The translations under genes and the position numbers were made by a program. The notes below the pieces were generated by a model that ran no database searches, had not been told where the DNA came from, and saw only the letters and a list, made by a program, of their open reading frames with translations. Positions 13,301 to 50,017 of a stretch of DNA of 64,000 bases are shown here, piece after piece. Each line of letters starts with the position of its first letter. Within the stretch, counting starts at the first letter, position 1. The DNA comes from Numida meleagris (taxonomy: Eukaryota; Chordata; Aves; Galliformes; Numididae): assembly GCF_002078875.1 (NCBI RefSeq), contig NC_034421.1:6772887-6836886 (forward strand). Direction: 5' to 3'.

Positions 13301-13600
13301 CACCCACGTTTCTCCACACAGCAGCACCAAGGCCTCGCTCTGACTGAAGGATTTCTCCCTAATATCTACGCTAACCCACCCTGCTTAGTTTAAAGCTGCT
13401 CCCCCCCGCCCTGCCCCACGGCCCCGGTACCGAGTCCCTTCCACCCGCGGCGAGGCCGCGCCGGGCTCAGCCCTTACCTGGCCCGCAGTGCGGGCAGCCC
13501 TGCCCAGGCGGCCGCCCCCGCTCCCCGCGTGGCTGCAGTACAGCGCGGCGACGGCAAGCACGAGGCACAGGTAGAGCAGCAGGAGCGGCAGAAAGTCCAT
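7309..13600 (-). CDS. ZDHHC4: ZDHHC4 palmitoyltransferase, complete
   Basis: ZDHHC4 is a multipass membrane protein S-acyltransferase that transfers palmitate to cysteines of substrate proteins. Six coding exons in transcript order are 13600-13478, 11113-11040, 9432-9254, 9158-9033, 8392-8148 and 7593-7309. They join in phase to give 343 residues; I recall 344 for human. The start is ATG at 13600-13598, opening [10 protein letters not shown], which matches the family's N-terminus and is the first transmembrane helix. The small second exon encodes [16 protein letters not shown]. Exon 3 carries two hydrophobic helices and EYTWEVF. The cysteine-rich domain spans exons 4-5 ([26 protein letters not shown]). 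DHHC is at residues 178-181, so Cys181 is the predicted catalytic residue. The protein ends KKKT, a dilysine (KKXX) ER-retrieval signal. The first two introns are the longest and the first holds a CR1 copy. Confidence 0.96.
8148..9158 (-). other. ZDHHC4: DHHC cysteine-rich catalytic domain of ZDHHC4
   Basis: Exons 9158-9033 and 8392-8148 encode the zinc-binding cysteines and the DHHC motif. A serine codon is split between them (A at 9033, GT at 8392-8391), which gives [17 protein letters not shown] in the mature message. All cysteines and histidines expected of an active DHHC enzyme are present. The intron between them, 8393-9032, shows no other feature. Confidence 0.9.
9433..11039 (-). other. 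ZDHHC4: ZDHHC4 intron 2
   Basis: The intron lies between the 74-nt second coding exon and exon 3. Minus-strand ORFs here (for example 10320-10724) lack family motifs. I see no RNA gene or clear CR1 copy. Confidence 0.6.
11114..13477 (-). other. ZDHHC4: ZDHHC4 intron 1
   Basis: The intron follows the first coding exon (donor GTAAGG at 13477-13472) and ends with acceptor CAG at 11116-11114. It holds the CR1 fragment at about 13156-13430 and a T-rich then C-rich run near 12729-12750. No further gene is supported. Confidence 0.65.
13156..13430 (-). mobile_element. CR1 retrotransposon 3' fragment with adjoining A/T tract
   Basis: The plus strand reads agaatcgtagaatcacag, then ggaagggacctcact, then the conserved 'cagggacccc...ctgaaggatttctccctaatatct...agtttaaagc' order of the CR1 3' end in reverse complement. 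The element is therefore on the minus strand, in the same direction as ZDHHC4 transcription. A run of about 16 T at 13155-13170 (A on the element strand) sits beyond its 3' repeats. It is truncated at the 5' side. Confidence 0.85.
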
Positions 13601-13960
13601 CCCGCGGGGCAGCGCTGGCACCCGCAACCAGCAGCGCCTCGCGCTGTGCCAGGCCCGGCAACGAGGGACGGGGCATCTCAGAGCCCGGCGGGCCGCGCCG
13701 GGTCTGGAGAACACCGAGAACCTCGGCCCCGCCGCCCCGGAACTGCGAATCGAGGCCGAGGGCACGGCACGGCACGGCACGGCACGGCACGGCACGGCAC
13801 GGCACGGCGCGCACGGCCGCACCCGGAAGCGGCGGCTGCGCTCGCGGAGTCGGGGCGGCTTCGGCGGGGGAGGCCCGGGGCCGCGGCACCAGGCGGCCCG
13901 CAACCGCTGCACGGCGCCCAGCTCCTGCCAGGCCCTCGAGCTGGGTCCGCGGAACAAACC
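13601..13960 (-). promoter_or_regulatory. ZDHHC4: CpG-rich promoter and 5' UTR region of ZDHHC4
   Basis: The sequence upstream of the ZDHHC4 ATG is very GC-rich with many CpG dinucleotides, typical of a TATA-less housekeeping promoter. The CpG-rich block runs from about 13400 through exon 1 to about 13960. It contains the nine-copy GGCAC array. The transcription start cannot be fixed from sequence alone. Confidence 0.6.
13761..13805. repeat. (GGCAC)9 pentanucleotide microsatellite
   Basis: Nine perfect tandem copies of GGCAC (GTGCC on the minus strand) start at 13761 and are followed by GGCGC. The array lies about 160 bp upstream of the ZDHHC4 start codon, in the promoter or 5' UTR. Its purity suggests it is variable in length between individuals. 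Confidence 0.97.
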
Positions 13961-16900
13961 GAGGACGAAAGCAGGCGAAATAAAAGCGAAATCTCTCGGG
14001 TCGGAGCGGTGTGCAGTTCTTGTGGCCCCGGATGGGTGCAGCGCTGCTTTGTGAAGTTGCTACAAGCCCTCATGTTTGCTGCTTCTGGGGCAAGCGGCGT
14101 CTTCCCGGTTCCTAATGGGAGCTCCAGGTGTTACGGTGTTTAACAACGAATCGAAGAAATCCACGTGCAGAAACTCAACAGCAAAGTTTTGCTGCTGTCT
14201 AGTCAGGTGTTCCTTATTAGCAGCTGGGGATACTTCCACCATAAGCGCTTCCAAGATGACATGATTCAAACTCCTTTACATAGTGCATATCATCAATTAT
14301 GCATGAGAAAATTAGCATATACACGCCTATCTCAGGTAGTGGTTTATGAGATTTCCAGTCTTCTATTCCACGGTCTCTTCTACTGTCTGGAATCCTTTCA
14401 GCATCGTGGCAGCCCGACCGACAGCCTGTTCCTCCAGCTGCTTGTCTTCCTCACTCATCCCCTCGATGAGCTTTCTTCACTGACACATGCTCAGTAGGAG
14501 AATGCCTATTATAAGTAATTCGTAGGTACCAAAATCATAACATTTGCTCACTCAGCACTCGGCCATTATTTCTGGACACTTGCTTGTCCATGGATAGAGA
14601 TAAGTTTGGCAACCTGTCTTTTACTGATATATACTGGGGTGTTGGAAGATAAGGAGGATAGGGGGGGAGTATCTTGTCATCTGCCTGTTGCATCCCAACC
14701 TACACCCGGGGTGAGGCAATTCAGCCCTGTGTGGAGGCCCTGGCTTCTTTTGATGTTTGATAAGCCTACTCGCGTCGTTTCATCATTGTGTATCTTTTGC
14801 TGAAGGTCTCTTGTTAAAATAGAATAGCCTTACAGCATGCTTTCTAGTCTATTATGCTACATCCGTTAACTATTGGCAACATCTAAAAGCTATTATAGTT
14901 TTGCAAGCAAGAACTAATCACATAATGCAATAATTCAACAACTATATTTCTGAAAGTACGCTGCTAAAATGTACGGTATACCTGCTTTTTCAAATCAGCT
15001 ACTTCTAAAAACACGTTACAAAATTATTACCAAAAATACGACTCCTTTAGAACCAGGGAGTCATACAAGCTATAAAATCAAGTACTGGTGCTGGGTGGGA
15101 GCGGGTGGGAGCCCAGCACTGGCTGCTGCCTGTGGCTGTTAGCTGAAACCATCCTGGCCTGGCCGTGCTGCCCTGCTGCCAGCACGCAGCGATTGGGTTA
15201 CTGTGCCGGGATAGTTTGCTGCAGGAACTCAGCCAGGTGCTGCTGCCAGGTAACAGATCCAAAGCTCCGCGGCGCTGTGATGGTTTTGCCAGCTGATCCT
15301 CTGGGCACGCAGGTAAGGGCTGCAGGGTGCTGGGAGATGAGAAACGCGCTGGGCAGAAGGGGCTGTGGGGCATGAGGGGCACTTCACAATTTGGATCTTG
15401 TTCTCTCTGGTAAGCTCCTGGATGGAAGCACACCGAGGTGGGGTCTTAGTGCAGCCTGGGGCAGTGATGTGCAGCCCTGCACTGCACTCCTGGGCTGTCA
15501 CCAAGAGCTGTTTTTGTCCTCCTGATAATAGCAAACATTCTCCACTCTCTGGGTACTGCTCTGGGTACTGCTGTAGGTTTGGGATGTTGGAAGGAACTGT
15601 GCACGTTTGGTGCAGTGCTGTGCTTGCCTGGGGATGCGTGGGCCTGTGCCTTGTCTGTGCACAGCAGAGCTGCACCCTGCTCTGCTCCCAGGCCTCCTGG
15701 GCTATGCTGGGAGAAAAACAACAGCAGAGGCTTCAGCAGTAGGCTGAGCCTCAGCACAGAGCTCATTCAGCCTGAACGCTGTGAAAATCAGTTAAAAGCC
15801 TTGTCTGATGTGAGTCTGGGAGGAGGTCTTCAAGGAACCATTCACTATCCGTACATTTAGATTGGAAGCTCACAACTGATTTCTTGCAAGGATTAAAAAT
15901 GGACATCCCTTACAGCTGTGCCTGCCTGTTGGGCACTCAGCAGCTCAGACCCCTGACACTTTGGCAGGAATGCACTCAGGCGGCAGCACGCAAGCAGCCA
16001 GCACACCGGCAGTGATGAGCGAAGCACAGTGTGCAGCCATGGGAGCTCTGCAACTCCCTTCCTTAAGGCTTTGCCCAACCTCAGGTAGCCCAGGTTTCCA
16101 GGAGGCTGCTCCATGCTGCTCACCAGGAAGGCAGGATGGCTCTGTGCTCTGTATGGGGATGTGCCGCCCTTCTGCAGCTTCCTGCTCCTGCTGGTGCTGC
16201 AGCAGGATGTGTAATACCCTAAAACCTCTTAGCGTGCTAAGCCCTGGGATCCCTAAGTGCTGAGGAAGCAAAGGAGAAAATCAGAAATAGCAGCTTAAGG
16301 GGGAGCTGCAGGCAGCATGGGGTCTGCGCTCAGGATGCTCCCCGTTGTGAGGAGCTCTGCCCTGCTGCCTGCAGCCCGGTAGAGGCAGTGCCCCGAGCAG
16401 AACCCCACAGCCAGCCCAGACCCAGTTCTGCAGCATGGTGTGGGTCATGGGGTGGACACCTCCGCAGCCTCTGTGCTCCCACCCGAATTCCAGCCCCAGG
16501 GGCTCAGAGTGCTGCATCCCACTGCTTGGCACAGCCTGTCTTTGGATTTGCCCACATGGGTAATGGATTTCCCTCCATGGGATCTAATCTGTTGTACCTC
16601 CTCTCAGGCCCTAATCCCCTCGAGCTGCAAGCTGAGGTCAGTGCAAGGCTCAGCCAGGGCAAGCACAGCAATTGGTCCATCTGTAGTTCTCCCTGTGATG
16701 GCAATAAAGGCAATTAGGACAGAGGGGAAGAAAGGCAAGGAAAGCACTGCCGGGTGCCCGGCCTCGACCTGGAACACCTGGGAGAGCTCAGCTGTGCCGT
16801 GAGCATATGGGGACACGGAGCGGCCAGCAGGGACCTCGCTTGGCCATGTCACAGCTCACAGCGACGCAGGTGATGGAGGACAGCGGGGAACGCCGGGACC

Positions 16901-18006
16901 TCGTGGTGGGACAGACCTGCCCTGTTGAGCTGACTGGAGAGGAATTCTGTAAGTGCTGTAGCAGTAGGATGGGAAGGTGGAAGGATGATGTGACTGTGGC
17001 CATCAGCCCCGCTGTAATGCAGTCAGCACTGTGCGGAGGAGGACATGGTCATTACCTTTAGTGTTGGTTTCCACAGAGTGTTTGGTCCCTTTTAGCACTT
17101 CCTGATGAGGATGGCACCTGCTGTGCCCTTCCGATGCAGAGCAAGAAACTCAGGATGCATTCCCAATGATGCTTCAGAGTGATTCAGTCTGCAGAGTCCA
17201 CCTAAGATAATTTGCCCCGATAAAATTGTCTGTTTCATTTTTGTAAATGCTTAATGTGAGTTAAGTAACATGGATGGAATAAACATGGGAATAAAAAGCA
17301 TCTTCAGGCAGCTGAGATCAAATGAAGTGAAGCTCTGCATGCAAATTAATTGAGCGAGTGTCAGCAGACAGCAAATGTGTGTGCACTGCAGCAGCACCCG
17401 AGGAGCCCAGGAGGACATGGGCTGTGCCAATCCTGCCTGGGGCAGAGATTTCTGCAGAGGTTTGGGGCTGCTGCACCCTGAGCTCTTCCCCACTGCATCT
17501 ACTGAGTGGGTCCTAACCCTGGAACTAGCTACAAAGAGAGGATTTGGAAATCCACACCTTTGTGTTTCAGGGTGCTGTAGCCAGGTTAGCATGGGGATGT
17601 TTTGGCCTTCCCTGGGTGGGCAGAAAGAGGTGCTCCAGGGGCTGACAGGATCTGGCAGATGCTGGTGGAAATAGGTTTTGCAGCGTTGAGTATTGAGAAG
17701 AGCCGCTGAATGTTGGTTCACCAGCACGGCGTGCCAGGGTACGAAGTAGTGACTTCTATGGACACACAGCGGATGCCCTTCTCTACTCCCTGCGCTGGGC
17801 TGGGTGCATGCCACGTCCTTGCTGCTAACTGTGCCAGTGGGAGAATAAGAACCATTTGGGGGGAAATATAAAGGAAAACTGTTCCTCTTGGAGCATTTTG
17901 TCCCCCAGGGTGTGGGGCTTGGCACACCCATTGTGGCATCTCCAGCAGAAAGCACCACTCTGAACGGAACATGCCCACACCACCTCCTCCGCTTTGTGTC
18001 TTGCAG
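13961..18006. other. intergenic region between divergent ZDHHC4 and GRID2IP
   Basis: The two genes are transcribed away from each other. The stretch should hold the GRID2IP promoter and any 5' non-coding exons, but I cannot identify a specific start site. Many ORFs (for example 16388-16802) look like chance ORFs in GC-rich DNA. No CR1 copy or RNA gene is evident. Confidence 0.5.
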
Positions 18007-18014
18007 TTGCAGCC

Positions 18015-44323
<26,309 letters not shown>

Positions 44324-46115
44324 CAACACGAGGTGCAACGATTCATTGCCAACGAAGTGCAATTTGCTCCCATTGAGTTTGGTTGTAAATATGCTGCTGC
44401 CACCTGCTACCATCGAGCAGAACCGCAGGGGCTGGGGCAGCCTGGATGCTGAGTGCGCACACAGGTGGCTGCAGATGGAGGCGGGGCTGAGGCACAGGTG
44501 CACGGAAAGAAATGCTGTATTGGTTTGATGGCATCCTTCCTAGCATCCTTCATTTCCAGTGTGTCATGGAATCAAGGACTGCAGACACATCTGGATGAAA
44601 CCGCGCTGCCCTGTGCTCCCAGGGCACACACTCCTGGCACCAGTGGTCGCTGGAGCCCTGTCCCTTGTCCCCATGGCCATGGGCCGTGTGGCTGGGCAAA
44701 GTCCCAGCCTCTTGTGCAGGATGCGGCCCCAGTGTTCCCCTTGCAAGTGCAAAGCCCTGACCCCAGGTGCTCAAGCTGGAAGCACCAGGGACGGGGTACA
44801 CTGTGCAGCAGTGCTGGGGCAATGGGAAGAAATGAGACCTTGGAGAATCCCAGTGGCACATTATGTAGTCCTAAATGCAGATCCAGGCTGGTTCTGCCCA
44901 GCTGCCTGGGGGAGCAAGAAAAGCCCCGCAGCCCTTCCTGGCCATCAGCTTTGCTTAAGGGTTTGTCAATGACTGATAAAAATCTTCCTGATAATCTAAT
45001 ATCATCAACACTAGACTTATCCAAACTCACCAGGAGCCAGGAATGCCTGAGCATTTTGGTGCCTCCTTGGAAAGCACAAAATCTTTGGAAGCTTAAAAAC
45101 GAATGGGAACCCTCTGATGCCCTGGTACCGCTTTGAGGGCAGCAGAGAGCAGCCAGAATGCACCCCGTGCCCTCCAGAACCCACTCCCAGGGCTTGGGTC
45201 CCTTTGGCATGCACAATGACTTGAGCAGTCCGTGCGGGCTGTACCAGGGGGCCTGAGAAGCATGCACACCCATCCTGCAGCAGCAGCTGATTGTTATAAT
45301 CAAGGCGATTCCCCGCGAGATGTCCCGGGACAAAGGGCTAGCAGCACCCCACGGGCCGTGCACGCGCCTCCAGACCACGCAGTGCCCGTGAGCTTTGCGG
45401 CACAGCACCGCAGCGCGTTACCATTGCGAGGTGCTGCTCGGTGCACAGTGCAGCCACGGCCGTGCACGTCCGACCCACTCGAGCCTCCCACTCGCTGACA
45501 CCTAGGTGACCCTCCCCACGCTGATGTCAGAGCAAGAGCTCTTACTGTGCTGAAATACACAGTTACCAACCGGTGCATTATTTATGGGAGACCTTACAAC
45601 CATCAAATCTTCAGTTTTCGATATTTTTTTAACCCCCTCCCCCTCCACGTGTTTTCAGTTTGTACAGCTGTAAGTGCCAGGCAGTTCCCAGCCTCGTGCT
45701 GTCAGAGCCTCTTCTCTCCCCTGATGATGAAGCAGGGCAATGCACACCCATCTCCACTTTATGTTTTAGATGTTCTCACTGCATTCAGGTTTTTTTTTTT
45801 TGTTTTTTTTTGGTTGCTGGTTTTTTTTTTTTTTTGGTTCTTTTTTGTAAAAACGTATTAAACATTCAAACCTCTGGAGGTTATTATGCAACCGTCATTA
45901 AAAATGTGAAAATGCTGTACATAGAATTTGCTACATGTTGTAACTTTCCAGGATAGCTGGAGCCCCAGTCCCCTTGGTATTTTTATGTGAAGATTTTCGA
46001 AGACCCAGAACTTCTGAGACATGGTTATATCATTTGATAACGGGACTGTATATTCACGGTTCAGTCTCTACCCGATGCCTATGTGCTATTCCCCAAATAA
46101 AGCTGCTGCCTTCTG
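44324..46115 (+). other. GRID2IP: GRID2IP 3' UTR
   Basis: The sequence after the stop codon runs about 1.8 kb to a canonical AATAAA at 46096. It includes a T-rich tract with G interruptions at about 45790-45847 and an ATTAAA at 45857. ORFs in it (for example 44453-45136) have no family features. Confidence 0.6.
46096..46101 (+). terminator. GRID2IP: poly(A) signal AATAAA, probable GRID2IP 3' end
   Basis: A canonical hexamer (ccccaaataaagctgc) is followed within 40 nt by T/G-rich sequence, suitable as the GRID2IP cleavage region. The ATTAAA at 45857 could be an earlier alternative. Confidence 0.55.
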
Positions 46116-48179
46116 CCTCCTGGCCGCACGTACATCTCTGCTCTGTTAAAAACGGCTTTGTACAACAGCTGCAGATGAAGGTGAGAGGAATTCTGCATTT
46201 GGCACTCGTGTGACTGCACACCTCAATATCAGTCCCTTGACCTGCATCGGGGAGGTGCAGCATCTGACCCTGCTGGTATGGGGAAGTTACCGCCGTCATG
46301 TAGAAAAGAGTTATTTGTGAGCAGCATTCAAGACAGCACGATGAATATCAGCAGCAAATTCTTAAAATAGTAGGGATTTTTTTCTGCAGCCTTCAGAAGA
46401 AAACAGCTGTGTGCGTGTGTGCAAGTGAATTGTTCCCCTCGGAGAAGGAATTCCTGGCTGTGGCTGAGGCGGTGTCCTTGGGGCAATTTATCTCTTTATG
46501 CCACCAGCAGAGATAGGGGCCGGTCTGCTATCAGATTTCCTAGTTGCAGTTTAGCTTGTTTACAGCAGCCTGCTCCATGGCAGCTGCTCCCCAGGGGCTC
46601 TGCGCAGAGCTGGCACCAACCCGCGGGCAGAAGTCAATCCTGGGCACGTGCACGTGCCATGCCCAGAGCCTGGTGTTCCTTTAGCTGTTCTGCAAACTGC
46701 CGCAGACTCCGTGTCCCATAGGCAGGCGTTGAATCTGAGCCTCCGCAACACTCGCCACGCTCTCGTTGGTTTGTCCCTGATAACTCCAAGCATTAGGTAA
46801 TCCTTTCCCAGCCCCACGCAGTGGCCGGGAGCTCCCAGCCCTGCCCAGCCCATCCTCAGCACCGCAGCCTTGGCCGTGGTTTGCCTTCATGGGGAGCGTG
46901 TCCTTGGGAAGGAACCAGCTACTGGGCAGCCCCGCGGTGACCCCAGGCTGCACTTCACATGTGTGAATATCCAGGGGAGGACTGGCCAGGATAAACTAGC
47001 ACCAGGCTGACCAGATGATCTGCAGAGGTCCCTTCTGATGGTTCTGTGACGGCTCCAAGCCATGCTGAAACGTGTCGAAACACTTCTCCTCTGTACCTTG
47101 TTACAAGTGCTGTAAGCTGTGATATTTTTCCTGGGCTGTGAGAGCTGCCAAAGGGACAAATCGAAGTCTCAGCTACAGAGGGGAAGGGCTGGAAGTAAGA
47201 AGGTTGCATGGCTTGGAGGTAGCACAGGGCACCTGGGTGCTCGTCTCAGGGCCCCTGAGGTTCTGTGTTGTTCTATCACAATTTAGGAAATCCTGGAGTT
47301 TCCACATTCTAGCAGACCAAAGGAAAGCACCTCCAGTCACAAGCCTGGTTACATCCCTCAGTGTGAGCTGTGTGAAACTGTACGCTAAAAGACAGGTTTT
47401 CCTACTTCGCTTATGGTTTGCTGGGCTTTGGGGTGCTCCTTTTCATCGCTGCTTTACAGATTTAACTTCCCTCCATGGTCTATGTGGAAAATGCAAAAGC
47501 AGAGGTGAAAGTTGGGATTCTCATTCTAGAAGCAGAGGTATTAAGAGAAGCGAGGCTTCCCAAGGGGCAGAGCAGAGAGCTGTGACCTGACACGACCCAC
47601 AGGCTCCGCTCGAGGGCAGCCCACGATGGCAGCTCTGCCTCAGCGTTAGCTGCACCCACGCCTGGGCGTGAGCTGCACCCCTACTTCTTGCCACAGCCTC
47701 TCGTTTTGGAAGGTCCCTTCAGCACCATTCAGTGCACGTTATTTGACTGTAAACACTTATTCAACCTGGTCTCAGAAAGGAAGCTCGTCCGGGGATTCAC
47801 CTACAGGCTCAGACACGGACCCCAGCCCATGGCTGAATCCTGCCCTTTGTGAGGCTCAGGCACGCATTCAGACACAGGGCTGTCAGCTCCCTCCTGTGTC
47901 TCGTGGTGTCAGCCTGCGAGGACATCGGCGCTGACTTTCATTGTTACTTGTCCCTTCATTAGCTGCGCAGATTGCTTAAGAGGATGGCACTCTTTGGAGT
48001 TTGACCTATGAGCGCTGATAGTGAAAATAACGCACTTCTCACCAGAGCCACAGGAGACTGAACGAGTAACTTCGGGAAATTAGTTTAACTTTGACTATAA
48101 ATATTCCTCCTCGTTCCTTGCGACACTGTTCACAGCTCCGCTGGCAAATCCCCATTCTCTGGCAATATTTAAGCTGCCC
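46116..48179. other. intergenic region between GRID2IP and SLC5A11
   Basis: No gene is supported here. It contains a small CR1 3' remnant at about 46970-47055. ORFs such as 47138-47590 have no recognisable motifs. Confidence 0.55.
46970..47055 (+). mobile_element. CR1 3' remnant
   Basis: The stretch aggctgaccagatgatctgc, agaggtcccttctgatggtt and ctgtgac matches the sense-strand CR1 3' end (…agatgatct…ggtcccttc…ttctgtgat). It is short and diverged. Confidence 0.65.
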
Positions 48180-48480
48180 GTCAGTTGGCAGAGGCTCGGT
48201 GGTGCCTAGCGCGAGGGAGCAGAATGAGACCCAGCTGAGCGCAGTAAGTCCTCCGGCTTCCACCTCGCGCCGGGCGGTCGGGCACTGGGCGGTGGGCGGC
48301 GGCGGGGCAGACACCCTCGGGAGCGGCGGTCACTGTGGGAGGGGGACAGAGCTGGGAAAGCTTTAAAAAATCCCCTCGCAGCGGCACTGAGACACAGCGC
48401 CGGCGGTGCCTCAGTACCCACGTGGCTGCGTCTCCCCGGACCATTGATAAAGGCCGGCTTCAGCGGCCGCATTTCAATGC
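48180..48480 (+). promoter_or_regulatory. SLC5A11: CpG-rich block, candidate SLC5A11 promoter and first non-coding exon
   Basis: This is the only strongly CpG-rich block between GRID2IP and the SLC5A11 ATG. It includes the sequence ctgagcgca followed by GTAAGT at 48244, a strong donor that could end a non-coding first exon. The matching acceptor could be the AG at 49976-49977, upstream of the ATG exon. Just upstream lies the A/T-rich aatatttaagc. Promoter function is inferred. Confidence 0.4.
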
Positions 48481-49977
48481 CACGGACGTTCCTTGCTCAC
48501 AATCTCTGGCGGGGAAAGCGCTGCCGCCTGTGCCAGGAACCGGGGGGGGACCGCGCTGTGACCTGAATGCACAAAACGGGCAAAATTTCCACTGGGCCGC
48601 GGCAGAGCCAGGGTTTGAAATCGGAGCAGCTGAGCTCACTGCGTTCGTCCTTGCGCTCTGTGCGGCACCTGCAGACACAGCTCGGCGTGGGACAGCCCCA
48701 GCACATCCGTGTGTCCCCTCCTTGCTGGCAACACAAGAAACAGGGCCAGTGCTACCCACACTGCGGAGGGAAAACATAAAGCTGAGCCCTGTATGAGGCT
48801 GAGCGTGGGTAGCTCAGTGCAGACTGTGCTGCAGGTGCACAGCACCTGATACAGGAGGTGCTTTGGGCTGGAAAGGAATGGCAGCAGGAGAGCTGCGAAA
48901 GAGAAAGTGGGAGGTGGCAGAGGGGTTAGCGGCTCCCCGAGGCTGGCACACCAAAGAGCATTTCTCTTCTCCAAGCTAAGCATGCAAGCACAGCCTCAGT
49001 GGCAGCCCAGATGTCACCCCTTAAGGAGGTGCAGCTCCCAGAAGATGCAGAGGGACCCAGGCACGTTGCAAGGCACAGGGAAGGCTCTGCAGCCTCATGG
49101 GTTCTGCTCTCAGCACTCACCATTCAGAGCGTGGTTCTGGATGGGCTTTGGCACTGTGGTTGTAGGCTGTGGCTGCCTCAGGGCACAACCTGCCTGCCAT
49201 GAATGGCAGGGGATGGGACTGCTCCTGAAAACTGCCCATTGCTCGACCTTCCTGTAAACACAGCCCCGTCCTGGGCTGAGGCTGAGCTCAGCAGGGACAC
49301 AGGACAGAGCCCGCACTTTTCAGATCTCCCCAGTGAACTTGCTGCATTTCCATCACTGATGCATTTGCAACATTGCCTTGATGTGCAGCAACAGCGGGTG
49401 TGCTTTTGTGTATCCATTCCCGTCCTGTTTTGTTCGCACACCTGGGCATTATGTACCTGGCCATGCCAGCAATAGCCAGGAGCAGCTGCTTGCACTTCAG
49501 ACAGCTCTTTAGGTACCAGGCAAGGCGAGGGTCAAAGCTGCATTTTCCTGTATCAACAAACGGGTGAGGCCAGCGGGCGTTGTGAAAGCCACACACAAGG
49601 CACAGGCGGATGCCTCTGTGCTGCGCCGGGCGCTGGGCTCAGGGGAAGAACCTGTTGGGCTGCTCATCTCCCCAGTAGCAAGTGACACCGCCTTTCCTTG
49701 CCCCACCTTTTCCAGCATTTTGAGGTGGGAGCTTACAAGTGTCACAAGTGCAGCATTAGCCAGAGGATCTGGCACAAGGAGCAGGAGGAGGACCGGGCAC
49801 TTGGTGTCCTGGTGGTGACGGTGCTGCAGGGTCCAGGGGACGTCTCCTCAGCTCGGCAGGGTAATGGAGAGCAGATCAGACAGCTGGGCAGAGCAGGGCA
49901 TCCTGGGGATGTTCAGGAGCAGTCAACAGCTTCCCCTTCTGCCACAGAGCTGCAACCACACAGCCCGTGTTTTACAG
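48481..49977 (+). other. candidate SLC5A11 5' intron, otherwise empty
   Basis: If the CpG block at 48.2 kb is the promoter, this would be the first intron. I see no coding exon, recognisable repeat or RNA gene. A stretch near 48805 (gtgggtagctcagtg) resembles a tRNA A-box but has no matching B-box. Confidence 0.4.
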
Positions 49978-50017
49978 ATCTATGCATCAAGGAAGCACCC
50001 ATCCTGCACAAGGAGCC

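Noticed and set aside
13385..14143. Long overlapping ORFs on both strands around the GGCAC array
   Set aside because: They arise from CpG-island composition and the repeat. Only the 41 codons from 13600 to 13478 belong to ZDHHC4.
16388..17061. Possible upstream coding exons of GRID2IP
   Set aside because: The ORFs here lack similarity to delphilin, and the protein start MPATNQGWPE at 18015 already matches the long isoform.
48800..48850. tRNA-like sequence (gtgggtagctcagtg)
   Set aside because: It resembles an A-box only. There is no B-box (GGTTCGAAT-type) or acceptor-stem pairing nearby.
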